From Marinobacterium sediminicola (GTDB taxonomy: Bacteria; Pseudomonadota; Gammaproteobacteria; Pseudomonadales; Balneatricaceae): a stretch of 64,000 nt of DNA. This document shows positions 34,700 through 42,824 of this stretch, piece after piece. The position numbers were made by a program, and so were the translations under genes. Where the stretch lies: the NCBI RefSeq assembly GCF_022343685.1, contig NZ_CP092123.1, forward strand, positions 2,046,001 through 2,110,000, written 5' to 3'. A model generated the notes under the pieces. The model did no database searches. It was not told the DNA's origin and saw nothing but the letters and a program-made list of their open reading frames with translations. Each line of letters opens with the position of its first letter. The first letter of the stretch is position 1.

Positions 34700-36481
34700 C
34701 TAACCGGTGACATTGTTCGGGTATTCCGACAATCCCGGATTGCCTCTGACACCCTTGAGTACAGGAGTATTGAGTTTACTGACGTGAACTTCTTTACGGT
34801 CACGCAGGTACTCAGCCACTACGTCCCAGGCAGCCGGGCCAGCCGAGGGCTCCCTGACCGTGGCCCAACCGGCCACCTTGTAGGTTTTGTTTGCGTCAAT
34901 TCTGTCGCCGTTATCCAGGGTCATTTCACTGATGCGCGACCCGATACGCTGGCCCGGCTCGCAGACATAATTGAAGCCGCCTACGCGCACCATGTCTCCT
35001 CCGGATTGAAGGTAGGGATCGGGATGGAATAGGTTATCGGCCACATCTTCCAGAATCAGTTTCAATTCAGAACCTTTCATGTCACGCACATAGGTTTCCG
35101 GATAGGTCAGACAGGTCTGATCCAACACCCGCTCCATAGTGATCATTTGCCCCTTGAGTACAGTGGAGCCCCAGCGAAATCCGGGCGAAAGTGCAATCTG
35201 TGCATCCCCCACCGCTCGCAGAGCATCACAGATCACCTGATCAAAAGTGCCGTTAAAGTTGCCCCTGCGGAACATCAGATCCCCCGCGATTGCCAACTCT
35301 TCGTTAAGCCAATCAAGATGGGGGGCACGTTTTTCGTGAATCAGCGCCTGCATGCCTGCATCAGCCGGAATGAGTTTGGAAAATACCGGGAGCAGTGAGT
35401 AGCGGTAGCCCTCAAGCCTGCCATTGCGGATATCCAGGTCCAAAGCCCCGAGAAACTTGCCGTGTGAACCTGCATTGAAGACCAGCGTCTGCCCCCCGCT
35501 GTTCTTGACCAGAGTCGGTGCCGGCACGGCATCATGAGTGTGTCCGCCCAGTATCAGGTCGATGCCCGATACCCGACGGGCCATGGCCAGATCCACATCC
35601 ATGCCGTTGTGCGATAACAGAACCACAAGATCCACTTTTTCCTTGGCCCGCAACTGCTCAACGAGCATCTGCAACCGGTCATCGTAGATGTCGAAGGTCC
35701 AGTCGGGAATAAAGCGAGCCGGGTTCGTGATTCGTGTGCGCGGGAAAGCCTGGCCGATCACTGCAACACGAACACCACCAAGCTCACGGATGGTGTAAGG
35801 CTTGAAAACACGCCCCGAAAAATCGTCATACAGGTACTCCACATCACTTGAGAACATTGCTTCTTCAGTGATGAACACATTCTGCGCCAGGAATTCACCG
35901 TTGAAAGCTTTGATGTTGCTGAGAATTTCAGCCTGATGGTAGGTGAACTCCCAATGACCGGTCATGATGTCCACGCCCAACAAATTGCTGGCTTCCACCA
36001 TGTCCATGCCACGGCTTTTATATGCCGTTCCCGAACCCTGCCAACTGTCGCCTCCGTCCAGTAACAGGGTATTCTCGCGACCAAATTCCTCTCTCAAGCG
36101 CTCAACCAGTGTTTTCAGATGAGCAAAGCCGCCCACCTTGCCATATTGCAAAGCGGCATCGGCGTAATCGAGGTGAGTAAATGCATGGGCTTCGAGACTG
36201 CCGGGCTGAATGCCAAAATGCTGCAGCAGTCGGTCACCGACCAAATGAGGAACCCTGCCTGCCGCCTGCGCCACTCCAAGGTTAACGCTGGGCTCTCGGA
36301 AGTAGATCGGCAGTAGCTGAGCATGGCAGTCTGTCATATGCAACAGGCGCACGTTGCCGAACCGGGGGACTTCATATAGATCAGAAGCCTCCCTGCTGGC
36401 TGCTCCCGTCTTTAACGGCAGTACTCCAGCCATGCCGGCGATACCCAGCATCTTTGCAAATTCACGGCGTGTCATCGACAT
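34700..36481 (-). CDS. soxB: Thiosulfohydrolase SoxB
   Basis: The 593-residue periplasmic enzyme has a twin-arginine signal (TRREFAKMLG). The 5'-nucleotidase-type metallophosphoesterase domain shows 'HMTDCHAQLLP', 'LLDGGDSWQGSG' and 'GGHTHDA'. 'TGHWEFTY' replaces GNHE as in SoxB. The C-terminal nucleotidase domain follows. SoxB hydrolyses sulfate from the cysteine-bound thiosulfate on SoxYZ. The start at 36481 has AGGGG 7 bp upstream and was preferred to a longer frame. It is the last sox gene of the operon. Confidence 0.97.
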   Translation of the reverse strand: MSMTRREFAKMLGIAGMAGVLPLKTGAASREASDLYEVPRFGNVRLLHMTDCHAQLLPIYFREPSVNLGVAQAAGRVPHLVGDRLLQHFGIQPGSLEAHAFTHLDYADAALQYGKVGGFAHLKTLVERLREEFGRENTLLLDGGDSWQGSGTAYKSRGMDMVEASNLLGVDIMTGHWEFTYHQAEILSNIKAFNGEFLAQNVFITEEAMFSSDVEYLYDDFSGRVFKPYTIRELGGVRVAVIGQAFPRTRITNPARFIPDWTFDIYDDRLQMLVEQLRAKEKVDLVVLLSHNGMDVDLAMARRVSGIDLILGGHTHDAVPAPTLVKNSGGQTLVFNAGSHGKFLGALDLDIRNGRLEGYRYSLLPVFSKLIPADAGMQALIHEKRAPHLDWLNEELAIAGDLMFRRGNFNGTFDQVICDALRAVGDAQIALSPGFRWGSTVLKGQMITMERVLDQTCLTYPETYVRDMKGSELKLILEDVADNLFHPDPYLQSGGDMVRVGGFNYVCEPGQRIGSRISEMTLDNGDRIDANKTYKVAGWATVREPSAGPAAWDVVAEYLRDRKEVHVSKLNTPVLKGVRGNPGLSEYPNNVTG

Positions 36482-36546
36482 GGCATTCCCCTGAAAGGGC
36501 CTGGACGCTTTCACTCGATTAACGAGCAAGAGTGACTGGCAAAGGT

Positions 36547-36972
36547 CTATTCCGGCACGGCCCGCTGCCAGTTGGCTTCTGCGTTACGGTATTGTTTGAG
36601 CGACATACGCGCCAGGTATTTGGCGCGGGCTGCCAGCTCCATTGCAGATTGATACCGGCCTGCTGCCAAGGCTTCACGGGCCTGGCGTATATAAATGGCA
36701 GGACCTCGCCATTCGTATCCCACCGCTGCCGATTCCACTCTGAGGGCTTCTGCGCCGTCAATCAACGCTCTGGCATTGGCGGCATTAGGCTCAGCCATCG
36801 CCTCGATCTCTTCCGGGTGGAAGGTTGTGTGGATCTTGCCCCCGTAGCTGAACTCGTGCCCTTTGCCGTACAACGCCCGCTGCTCATTGAACACCTGCTC
36901 AAAAGAAGCGGCATAAAGCCCCTGGGCATGCAACAAGGTGACAACAGCCGGAACCAGCATCTTCCTCTTCAT
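36547..36972 (-). CDS. soxK: SoxXA-binding protein (SoxK/SAXB)
   Basis: The 141-residue periplasmic protein has a signal peptide (about 1-20). Its pattern 'YGKGHEFSYGGK.HTTFHPEEIEAMA' followed by 'AL..AG.YQ.A..LAARAKY..RM..K....A..NW' fits SoxXA-binding proteins. These proteins bind and stimulate SoxXA. It lies between soxA and soxB in the operon. The start is the ATG at 36972, after GGAGG. Confidence 0.85.
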   Translation of the reverse strand: MKRKMLVPAVVTLLHAQGLYAASFEQVFNEQRALYGKGHEFSYGGKIHTTFHPEEIEAMAEPNAANARALIDGAEALRVESAAVGYEWRGPAIYIRQAREALAAGRYQSAMELAARAKYLARMSLKQYRNAEANWQRAVPE

Positions 36973-36984
36973 CACACTGCCTCC

Positions 36985-37875
36985 TTACTTGCGAGCCCCG
37001 GGCCCGTTCACAGGCAAGCCGTTACTCATATATGTCTGAAAGTATTCGAGCTTGCGAAACGCGTCTGATTGGGGAGGCAACGGGACCGAGCGTGTATCAC
37101 GGTGACAACCTTCGTAGCGGCGATGCAAGGTGCCGATTTCACCCCATTTGGAGCGAAAAACCGGAAAGTGCGTTGGATGGCCCAGAGCAGGCCCCGGCAA
37201 GTCTGCACGTATGAGTATCCGGGAACCCTGCAAATGGCAGTTGGCACAGGAAAGATTCAACTGGCCACGCTTGGAATAGAAGAATTTCTTGCCGTCGAGA
37301 TACGCCTGGAGTGCTCTGGGGTCATCCTCAGGGATCTGGATAGCGAACCGTTTTCCACGGGAAGTAAATGCCATGTAAGCGGAGATTTTGGCGATATCCC
37401 CCCTTTTCCACGGCAAGGGTGCCTCGCCATTCTCAACGCGACACTCGTTAATCTCCTGCTCGAGGGTTTTGACGGTGCCTTCCTCTCGATTCCAATAGGG
37501 ATATTGATGGCGTATGCCGATACCGCCATTTTCAAAGCAGTCTCCATACCCTTTGCCGTTGGCAAAGGGCGTATTGAACAGCGCCTCACCCTCCTCCAGA
37601 TCAAATTCATAGGGTGGAAACGCCATCAGCGCATCCCACTGCTTGCGCGAGTCCGCATCAACAGCATAAATACCGTTCACATACTCATCCATTGGGACAT
37701 GCGGAAACCGCTTCAGGTAGTACTGTTGAAGCGCGAGGCGGTCTGCCTCAGGATCAACCCTTTGAAGCTGAGTCCCCGTTTCTGCCGCCAACATCACCTG
37801 AGACACGAGCATCAAGCTGAGTGCAAGCAAACTGCCTCTTCGTACATGCATAAAAACCCGGCAACTGGATTTCAT
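36985..37875 (-). CDS. soxA: SoxA c-type cytochrome subunit, single-heme type
   Basis: The 296-residue protein has a signal peptide (about 9-30). It has one heme-binding motif CANCH (C210, C213, H214), and the catalytic cysteine C257 in 'RYEGCHRDTR' ligates heme iron as a persulfide. The N-terminal domain keeps a Cys pair (C113, C145) but not a CxxCH, so only the one heme of single-heme SoxA is expected. With SoxX it oxidatively couples thiosulfate to SoxYZ. The start at 37875 overlaps the soxZ stop (ATGA). Confidence 0.95.
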   Translation of the reverse strand: MKSSCRVFMHVRRGSLLALSLMLVSQVMLAAETGTQLQRVDPEADRLALQQYYLKRFPHVPMDEYVNGIYAVDADSRKQWDALMAFPPYEFDLEEGEALFNTPFANGKGYGDCFENGGIGIRHQYPYWNREEGTVKTLEQEINECRVENGEAPLPWKRGDIAKISAYMAFTSRGKRFAIQIPEDDPRALQAYLDGKKFFYSKRGQLNLSCANCHLQGSRILIRADLPGPALGHPTHFPVFRSKWGEIGTLHRRYEGCHRDTRSVPLPPQSDAFRKLEYFQTYMSNGLPVNGPGARK

Positions 37876-38180
37876 GTGATTTCGGCAGTCTCGATGCCGA
37901 ACTTGCCTGTGTTTTCCTTCCAGCTCAGCTCCAGGGTATCGCCAACAGCCCCACCGGCGAAACTGAATGAGAAAAAGGGATTTTTCGAAACCGAAGGCCC
38001 AAGATTGGCGGCAAAGACCAATTTCCCGGCATGCCTGACCACCAGTTCAGACAGAAACTCTGCCGGGATGATATTGCCGGATGTATCACGGCGCCGCCCC
38101 GTTTCCATGATGTGCTTGATCAACATCTTCACTTCGGTTTTGCCGTTCATCGCCCTGGCCTTGACTCTTATGATCCCCAT
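37872..38180 (-). CDS. soxZ: Sulfur carrier complex subunit SoxZ
   Basis: The 102-residue Ig-like beta protein matches SoxZ: 'RVKARAMNGKTEVKMLIKHIMETG', 'GPSVSKNPFFSFSFAGG' and 'GDTLELSWKEN'. It has no signal peptide and is likely exported as a complex with SoxY. It overlaps soxA by 4 bp and follows soxY by 27 bp. Confidence 0.96.
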   Translation of the reverse strand: MGIIRVKARAMNGKTEVKMLIKHIMETGRRRDTSGNIIPAEFLSELVVRHAGKLVFAANLGPSVSKNPFFSFSFAGGAVGDTLELSWKENTGKFGIETAEIT

Positions 38181-38207
38181 GATGTACCTCTTGAAATTCT
38201 GTCCTGT

Positions 38208-38669
38208 CTAGCCGCCACAGCCACCAATCGTGACTTTGACCTCTTTGGTTGCACTATAGAGCTTGCCATCCGACTGAATCACAGCTGTGACATGAGTGGT
38301 CTGTCCCATACGAACACGGGTAGAAACCTCAGCCAGCGTCCCTTCCGGAATAATGAACTGTGCAGCCAAAGGAGAGGGATTCTCTGCGATAAAAACACTC
38401 ACCGTCTCAACATTAGGCAGAGTGGTACTGATCGTGAGCGGCACAACGGCGCCGTTTTCCGCAATATCAGGCGCATCTAGCATTACTTCGGCACTTTCTA
38501 CAGGCAAATCGCCTCCGTAAAGCGCCTTGATCGCAGCATTGGTTTCTCCGGCCGCAAAGGCCTCTCGCATCCAGGCCGCCATTGCCCACTGGGGCACCAA
38601 CGCACACAATCCAAGCAGGCCACCACCCGTTGCAAGGGCCTTGACCAGAGTTCGCCGCTTTATTGTCAT
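38208..38669 (-). CDS. soxY: Sulfur carrier SoxY
   Basis: The 153-residue protein has a Tat signal peptide (KRRTLVKALATGG, cleavage after AMA). It ends in the conserved carrier motif GGCGG, whose cysteine carries the thiosulfate. The body resembles SoxY ('PESAEV', 'NGAVVPLTIS'). Confidence 0.97.
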   Translation of the reverse strand: MTIKRRTLVKALATGGGLLGLCALVPQWAMAAWMREAFAAGETNAAIKALYGGDLPVESAEVMLDAPDIAENGAVVPLTISTTLPNVETVSVFIAENPSPLAAQFIIPEGTLAEVSTRVRMGQTTHVTAVIQSDGKLYSATKEVKVTIGGCGG

Positions 38670-38702
38670 CTAGAGGTCTCCCCCGTTGCCCCGACAGGGG
38701 CC

Positions 38703-39062
38703 TCAATACTGGTAGATATATTCCACGACCGCATCAATTTCGTCCTCTGACAAAATCCAGTGCTTGCCAACAGGAGGCATGATACTCAACGGGTTTGCAG
38801 CCGTTGCATCCCAAACCTGGGCACGCAACTTGCGCCTGTCGGGATAGCGTTGTTTCATGGCGATCATCATGGGTCCCTGGTTGCCAGGGAGATTGGTTAC
38901 AGGGTCGCTGATGTTATGACATGAAATACAATTGCCCCGACTCTTGTCGTGGTAGATGTCGCGCCCCAACCGTATCATCTCTTCCTGCGTGACCGCTGTT
39001 ACAGGGCCACAGAAGGCACAGGACGCCATCATTGCCCACAGGGTGGACCTCAATCTGCGCAT
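38703..39062 (-). CDS. soxX: SoxX c-type cytochrome subunit
   Basis: The 119-residue protein has a signal peptide (about 1-23) and a heme motif CISCH (C45, C48, H49). The methionine sixth ligand is probably in the 'PLSIMPPVGKH' segment. It forms SoxXA with the gene at 36985-37875. The start at 39062 has an excellent GGAGGG site and was preferred to the longer frame at 39107. It is the first gene of the sox operon. Confidence 0.93.
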   Translation of the reverse strand: MRRLRSTLWAMMASCAFCGPVTAVTQEEMIRLGRDIYHDKSRGNCISCHNISDPVTNLPGNQGPMMIAMKQRYPDRRKLRAQVWDATAANPLSIMPPVGKHWILSEDEIDAVVEYIYQY

Positions 39063-39376
39063 GCGATCCCTCCGGCTTTGTTTATGGGGTATCCCGCTTT
39101 GTGCCAATTCTTATACTTACAACTCTGTCAATCCATTTCTCTTATACGATAAGACTGTTTTGACCAGCACTTTCGACCCCCATTAACGCAGGTACAGATC
39201 TTCTACACCGCTTCAGACCTGTCTCAGTGGAAGTCCTTACAGTCAGGTGCACACCTGTCGTGTCCACGGCCAACGTTAAATCGGCAACAACGTACCTAAG
39301 CCCCCCCGCTATCCGTTATACTTCCAGTCAACGTTCATTCATCCTTGCCACGCGGACATTCTGCCCCTACACCATC
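39063..39376. promoter_or_regulatory. Divergent region between sox operon and pseudokinase gene
   Basis: No gene is supported in these 314 bases. The region must hold the promoters of soxX (leftward) and of the pseudokinase (rightward), but no convincing -35/-10 pair with normal spacing was found for either. A minus-strand TTGACA sits near 39127. A 14-bp dyad CAGGTG-CA-CACCTG is at 39244-39257, a plausible regulator site. A stretch of C residues near 39301 follows. Confidence 0.55.
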
Positions 39377-40804
39377 ATGACTCGATTTCTTTTACTGACG
39401 ACGCTGTTACTGACTGCTCCCCTGACTCATGCCAGTCTACTGGCGCCTTTCCGCAATGAGGACGGCAGTACACGTTGGCAATATGTCGCCAACTTTTCCA
39501 GTGGCGTGTTGATCATCCTGCTGACCATCGCGGCCGTCGTACTGTTCGTCACCTGGCGTCGTGCTCGACGCTATAACCTCGAACTGGAAGAGATTCGCAG
39601 CCACCTGGAGGAACGGGTTCAGGACCGCACGGCAAAACTGGAAAAAGAGGTGGCGGAACATGTCGTCACCACACAGAGACTTCAGGCATCGGAGTCATAC
39701 ATCCAGAACATCCTCAGTTCCATGCCTCTGGTATTGGTAGGTGTCAACGGGGATGGTGTGGTCACTCACTGGAACCGTCGTGCAGAGCAGGTATCAGGCA
39801 CCAAGGCTGAAGCGGCTATCGGCCGGAACCTTTGGTCCATTTACCCTGATATCACGGTCACGCCCGAGCATATCAAGCAGGCGTTGGCAAAGCGCAAACC
39901 GGTCACACTGAGATACAGCCAGCCAGGCAGTTACCATATGGATATCACCGTTTATCCGCTGGAAAACTACGTGGAACCCGGCGTAGTGGTGCTGGTGGAT
40001 GATGTCACCCGACGGGTGATTACCGAGAACATGCTGATTCAGCATGACAAGCTCTCGTCCATGGGTGAGCTGGCTACAGCCATGGCCAATGACATTCACA
40101 CCCCTCTGCAGGCCATTCTGTTCGACCTGCGCAGTTTCCATAAAGCGCTTGAAAGCGGCCAACTGCTGCCCAAGGACAGCCAGCAGGACAGTGAATTCAA
40201 ACGCCTTGAAGGTCTTTTGGAACATGCCTCCGATAATGGTCGCCAGGTTGAATCCGTCATTCGCAACCTGCTGCAGTTCGCACGAGGCCGAAATGCAACG
40301 GCCGAGCCGGCCAACGTTGTCGACATTCTGGAGCACTCCCTGACTCAAGCCAGCGAGGCTCTGTCGCTGCCGGATGCCATTCCGTTTGGCAAGATCAACG
40401 TTGAGCGCCACTTTGAAAAGGAAATCCCGCTGGCCCCCTGCCATATCACAGAGCTGCAACAGGTATTCCTGAGCCTGTTCCGCCATGCCTATCAATCTCT
40501 GGCCGAAAAAGCCAAGGCAAAAGGCATGGACTTCGTACCCACCATCAAGCTCTATGTCGGCCAGTCCTATGATGCCCTGTCGGTCCGTATCCAGCATAAC
40601 GGTACCGGCCTGAGCAACGAGGAGCAGATGCACCTGTTCGAGCCCTATGTGAACAGCGCAAACGTGGAGCAGCCTTCAGCTGCGGCCGACAGGCGGCTTT
40701 CGTTTGCCTACTTCGTCATTACCGAGCAGCACCGGGGACATATGGCGGTTACGTCCGATCTTGAGGTGGGTACCACCTTCCATATCCAGCTGGAGTTGCA
40801 TTAA
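39377..40804 (+). CDS. Membrane PAS-domain histidine kinase homologue lacking catalytic motifs (probable pseudokinase)
   Basis: The 475-residue protein has a signal-like N-terminus (1-19), one membrane helix (about 42-59), a coiled coil (about 65-105) and a PAS domain (about 105-215). A HisKA/HATPase-type region (about 222-475) follows. In the H-box, which usually reads AHEINxPL, it reads ANDIHTPL (237-244), so the phospho-acceptor His is Asn238. In the N-box the second Asn is H370. The D-box has HNGTG with Asp replaced by H407. The GLGL loop is absent (RRLSFA). All four catalytic features are thus altered. The start at 39377 is preferred to an upstream longer frame. It is divergent from soxX. 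Confidence 0.82.
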   Translation: MTRFLLLTTLLLTAPLTHASLLAPFRNEDGSTRWQYVANFSSGVLIILLTIAAVVLFVTWRRARRYNLELEEIRSHLEERVQDRTAKLEKEVAEHVVTTQRLQASESYIQNILSSMPLVLVGVNGDGVVTHWNRRAEQVSGTKAEAAIGRNLWSIYPDITVTPEHIKQALAKRKPVTLRYSQPGSYHMDITVYPLENYVEPGVVVLVDDVTRRVITENMLIQHDKLSSMGELATAMANDIHTPLQAILFDLRSFHKALESGQLLPKDSQQDSEFKRLEGLLEHASDNGRQVESVIRNLLQFARGRNATAEPANVVDILEHSLTQASEALSLPDAIPFGKINVERHFEKEIPLAPCHITELQQVFLSLFRHAYQSLAEKAKAKGMDFVPTIKLYVGQSYDALSVRIQHNGTGLSNEEQMHLFEPYVNSANVEQPSAAADRRLSFAYFVITEQHRGHMAVTSDLEVGTTFHIQLELH

Positions 40805-40829
40805 AAAAGGCGGCAATTGCCGCCTTTTT
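40803..40829 (+). terminator. Bidirectional terminator after the pseudokinase gene
   Basis: A long palindrome (AAAAAGGCGGCAA / TTGCCGCCTTTTT) at 40804-40829. The kinase stop codon TAA (40802-40804) overlaps its left end. It also serves the convergent enoyl-CoA hydratase gene. Confidence 0.92.
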
Positions 40830-40861
40830 ATCTATTTACGTCCAAGCATTGGCACCGGAAA

Positions 40862-41641
40862 TCAACGGTGCTTCCATTGCGGCTTGCGCTTATTGATGAA
40901 TGCGTCGATACCTTCCTGTGCATCATCGGTCAGCATGTTGCCGACCATCACTTCACTGCAGAGCGCATAGGCGTCGGCCAATGGCATTTCACGCTGACGA
41001 TAAAACGCCTGCTTGCCGATCTGCAGCGCCTTGCGAGACTTTGAAGCGATCTTTGAAGCCAGAGCATTAACCGTCTGATCCAGCTCTTCTTCTGCAACCT
41101 GCTGGTTGATCAATCCGATATCAAAGGCACGTTGCGCATTGATCAACTCTCCGGTGAGCAACAGCTCCATTGCATGCTTGGGCTGTACCGCACGGCTAAG
41201 TGCTACCATCGGGGTAGAGCAGAAAAGTCCTATATTAACCCCGGGCGTTGCGAAGCGGGCAGTGTCAGCAGCCACGGCCAAGTCAGCGCTGGCAACCAGC
41301 TGGCACCCTGCCGCCGTCGCGACACCGTGTACCTGTGCAATCACCGGTACCGGCAGACTGACGATACGCTGCATCAATTTGGAGCAGGTTTCAAAGGTAC
41401 ACCGGTAATAGTCTTCCTCGCCCTCTCCCAGCATCTGCTTGAGATCATGACCAGCACAGAACCCCTTGCCGGCACCGCGTACCACGACACAACGCACCTC
41501 AACATCCTCGGCGATGATGTCCAGTTCGGCGTGTAAAGCCTGCATCAGCTCCAAAGATAAACTGTTGTAGGCATCAGGACGAGACAGCGTCAGGGTGGCG
41601 ACACCCTCATGGTCCTGCCGCTGCAGAAGTGACTGAGACAT
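40862..41641 (-). CDS. Enoyl-CoA hydratase/isomerase family protein
   Basis: The 259-residue crotonase-fold protein has oxyanion loops 'GKGFCAGHDLKQM' and 'GVATAAGCQLVASADLAVA'. The two glutamates used for hydration in classical enoyl-CoA hydratase are replaced: GCQL instead of GCEL, and 'ATPGVNIG' instead of an 'xPE' motif. It resembles the ECHDC3-type branch. Hydratase activity is therefore doubtful and the reaction is unknown. AAGGGAG precedes the ATG. Confidence 0.85.
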   Translation of the reverse strand: MSQSLLQRQDHEGVATLTLSRPDAYNSLSLELMQALHAELDIIAEDVEVRCVVVRGAGKGFCAGHDLKQMLGEGEEDYYRCTFETCSKLMQRIVSLPVPVIAQVHGVATAAGCQLVASADLAVAADTARFATPGVNIGLFCSTPMVALSRAVQPKHAMELLLTGELINAQRAFDIGLINQQVAEEELDQTVNALASKIASKSRKALQIGKQAFYRQREMPLADAYALCSEVMVGNMLTDDAQEGIDAFINKRKPQWKHR

Positions 41642-41727
41642 GCGAACTCCCTTTTGTTGTTATTCGGCTTATTTATTAGGGTAAGCCCGAATATCCGCAA
41701 AAGGGAGTCATAGGTCAAGCATTTGGC

Positions 41728-41745
41728 TTTGACCGAACGGTCAAA
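41728..41745. promoter_or_regulatory. Palindromic operator-like element upstream of the enoyl-CoA hydratase gene
   Basis: TTTGACCG-AA-CGGTCAAA is a perfect 8+8 bp dyad. It lies 87 bp upstream of the hydratase start and overlaps the ttcA stop codon. The form resembles TetR-family operators, but it could also be a structural part of the ttcA 3' end. Confidence 0.5.
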
Positions 41746-42664
41746 CCGAAAGGATATCGATCTTTTCCATCACCTGAACGCCGGAGCCATTGGCACCAGT
41801 CTCTTCATCATCCCCCAGAGGGCCAAGCACACTGCCAGTATTCGGAGCAATGCCATGTGGGAAGCCCAGCTGCAGGCCCTTGAAATCGAACAGCTGATGA
41901 TCGGCCAGATGTGAAGGTACTACGTTGCACAGGGCACGGAACATGGTTTCGATACGACCGGGGTGGCTCTTGTCCCAGCCCTGCAACATCTCCTTGATCA
42001 CCTGACGTTGCAGGTTTTCCTGGGAACCACAGAGGTTACAGGGGATGATCGGGAATTCGCGAAGCTCGGCGTATTCGGCGATATCCTTTTCACGGGCGTA
42101 AGCCAGCGGACGGATCACCATATTCTTGCCATCGTCTGACACCAGCTTCGGCGGCATGGACTTCAGCTTGCCACCGTAGAACATGTTGAGGAAAAAGGTT
42201 TCCAGAATATCGTCACGGTGATGGCCCAATGCAATCTTGTTGGCGCCGATTTCGTCAGCGAACCCGTACAGGGTGCCTCGACGCAAACGTGAGCACAGCG
42301 CACAGGTGGTCTTGCCTTCCGGCACTACGGATTTGACGATGGAGTAGGTATCGCGCTCGACGATATGAAAAGGCACCCCGATCGACTCGAGGTAATTGGG
42401 CAAAACGTCTTCGGGAAAGCCCGGCTGTTTTTGATCGAGGTTTACTGCCACCAGTTCGAAGCGGATCGGCGCACTCTTCTGCAGATTGAGCAGTATATCG
42501 AGCATGGCATAGGAATCCTTGCCACCCGACAGGCACACCATCACCTTGTCGCCTTCTTCGATCATGTTGAAGGCTTCAATGGCCTGGCCTACCTCTCGAC
42601 GCAGACGCTTCTGCAGCTTGTTGAGGCGGGTTTTGGTCTGTTTGTCGAGGCTGTCGATGTGCAT
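41741..42664 (-). CDS. ttcA: tRNA 2-thiocytidine biosynthesis protein TtcA
   Basis: The 307-residue protein has the PP-loop SGGKDS (46-51) and iron-sulfur cysteines in '[12 protein letters not shown]' and 'PCNLCGSQ'. '[10 protein letters not shown]' is another TtcA signature. TtcA thiolates C32 of several tRNAs. The start ATG at 42664 gives the E. coli-like length and was preferred to an ATG 16 codons upstream (42712), but neither has a strong ribosome site. Confidence 0.94.
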   Translation of the reverse strand: MHIDSLDKQTKTRLNKLQKRLRREVGQAIEAFNMIEEGDKVMVCLSGGKDSYAMLDILLNLQKSAPIRFELVAVNLDQKQPGFPEDVLPNYLESIGVPFHIVERDTYSIVKSVVPEGKTTCALCSRLRRGTLYGFADEIGANKIALGHHRDDILETFFLNMFYGGKLKSMPPKLVSDDGKNMVIRPLAYAREKDIAEYAELREFPIIPCNLCGSQENLQRQVIKEMLQGWDKSHPGRIETMFRALCNVVPSHLADHQLFDFKGLQLGFPHGIAPNTGSVLGPLGDDEETGANGSGVQVMEKIDILSV

Positions 42665-42730
42665 AGGTCGCTGTGAGATCCACGGGTTAAAAACTATGCG
42701 CGGATTATACATGAATCAGTTAACACGCTA

Positions 42731-42774
42731 CATCAATCCCGGCCGCGGCCGGCTGCCTCTACCCGGGATTGATG
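42731..42774. repeat. 12-bp inverted repeat between ttcA and the sensor kinase gene
   Basis: Left arm CATCAATCCCGG (42731-42742) and right arm CCGGGATTGATG (42763-42774) are perfectly complementary. The 20-nt spacer itself contains the palindrome CCGCGG. The hairpin is strong but has no T-run on either side, so it is probably not an intrinsic terminator. It lies between the HK stop and ttcA start on the minus strand. Confidence 0.75.
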
Positions 42775-42824
42775 CAAACCTCGACGCGTATCTGTACCCC
42801 ATTCGGCAACTGATGGTGCAGTTA

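Noticed and set aside
37069-38211. 380-codon plus-strand frame across soxA and soxZ
   Set aside because: Antisense shadow of soxA and soxZ, both with intact motifs.
39227-39376. N-terminal 50-codon extension of the pseudokinase
   Set aside because: The extension precedes a clear signal-like start at 39377 and looks like intergenic DNA.
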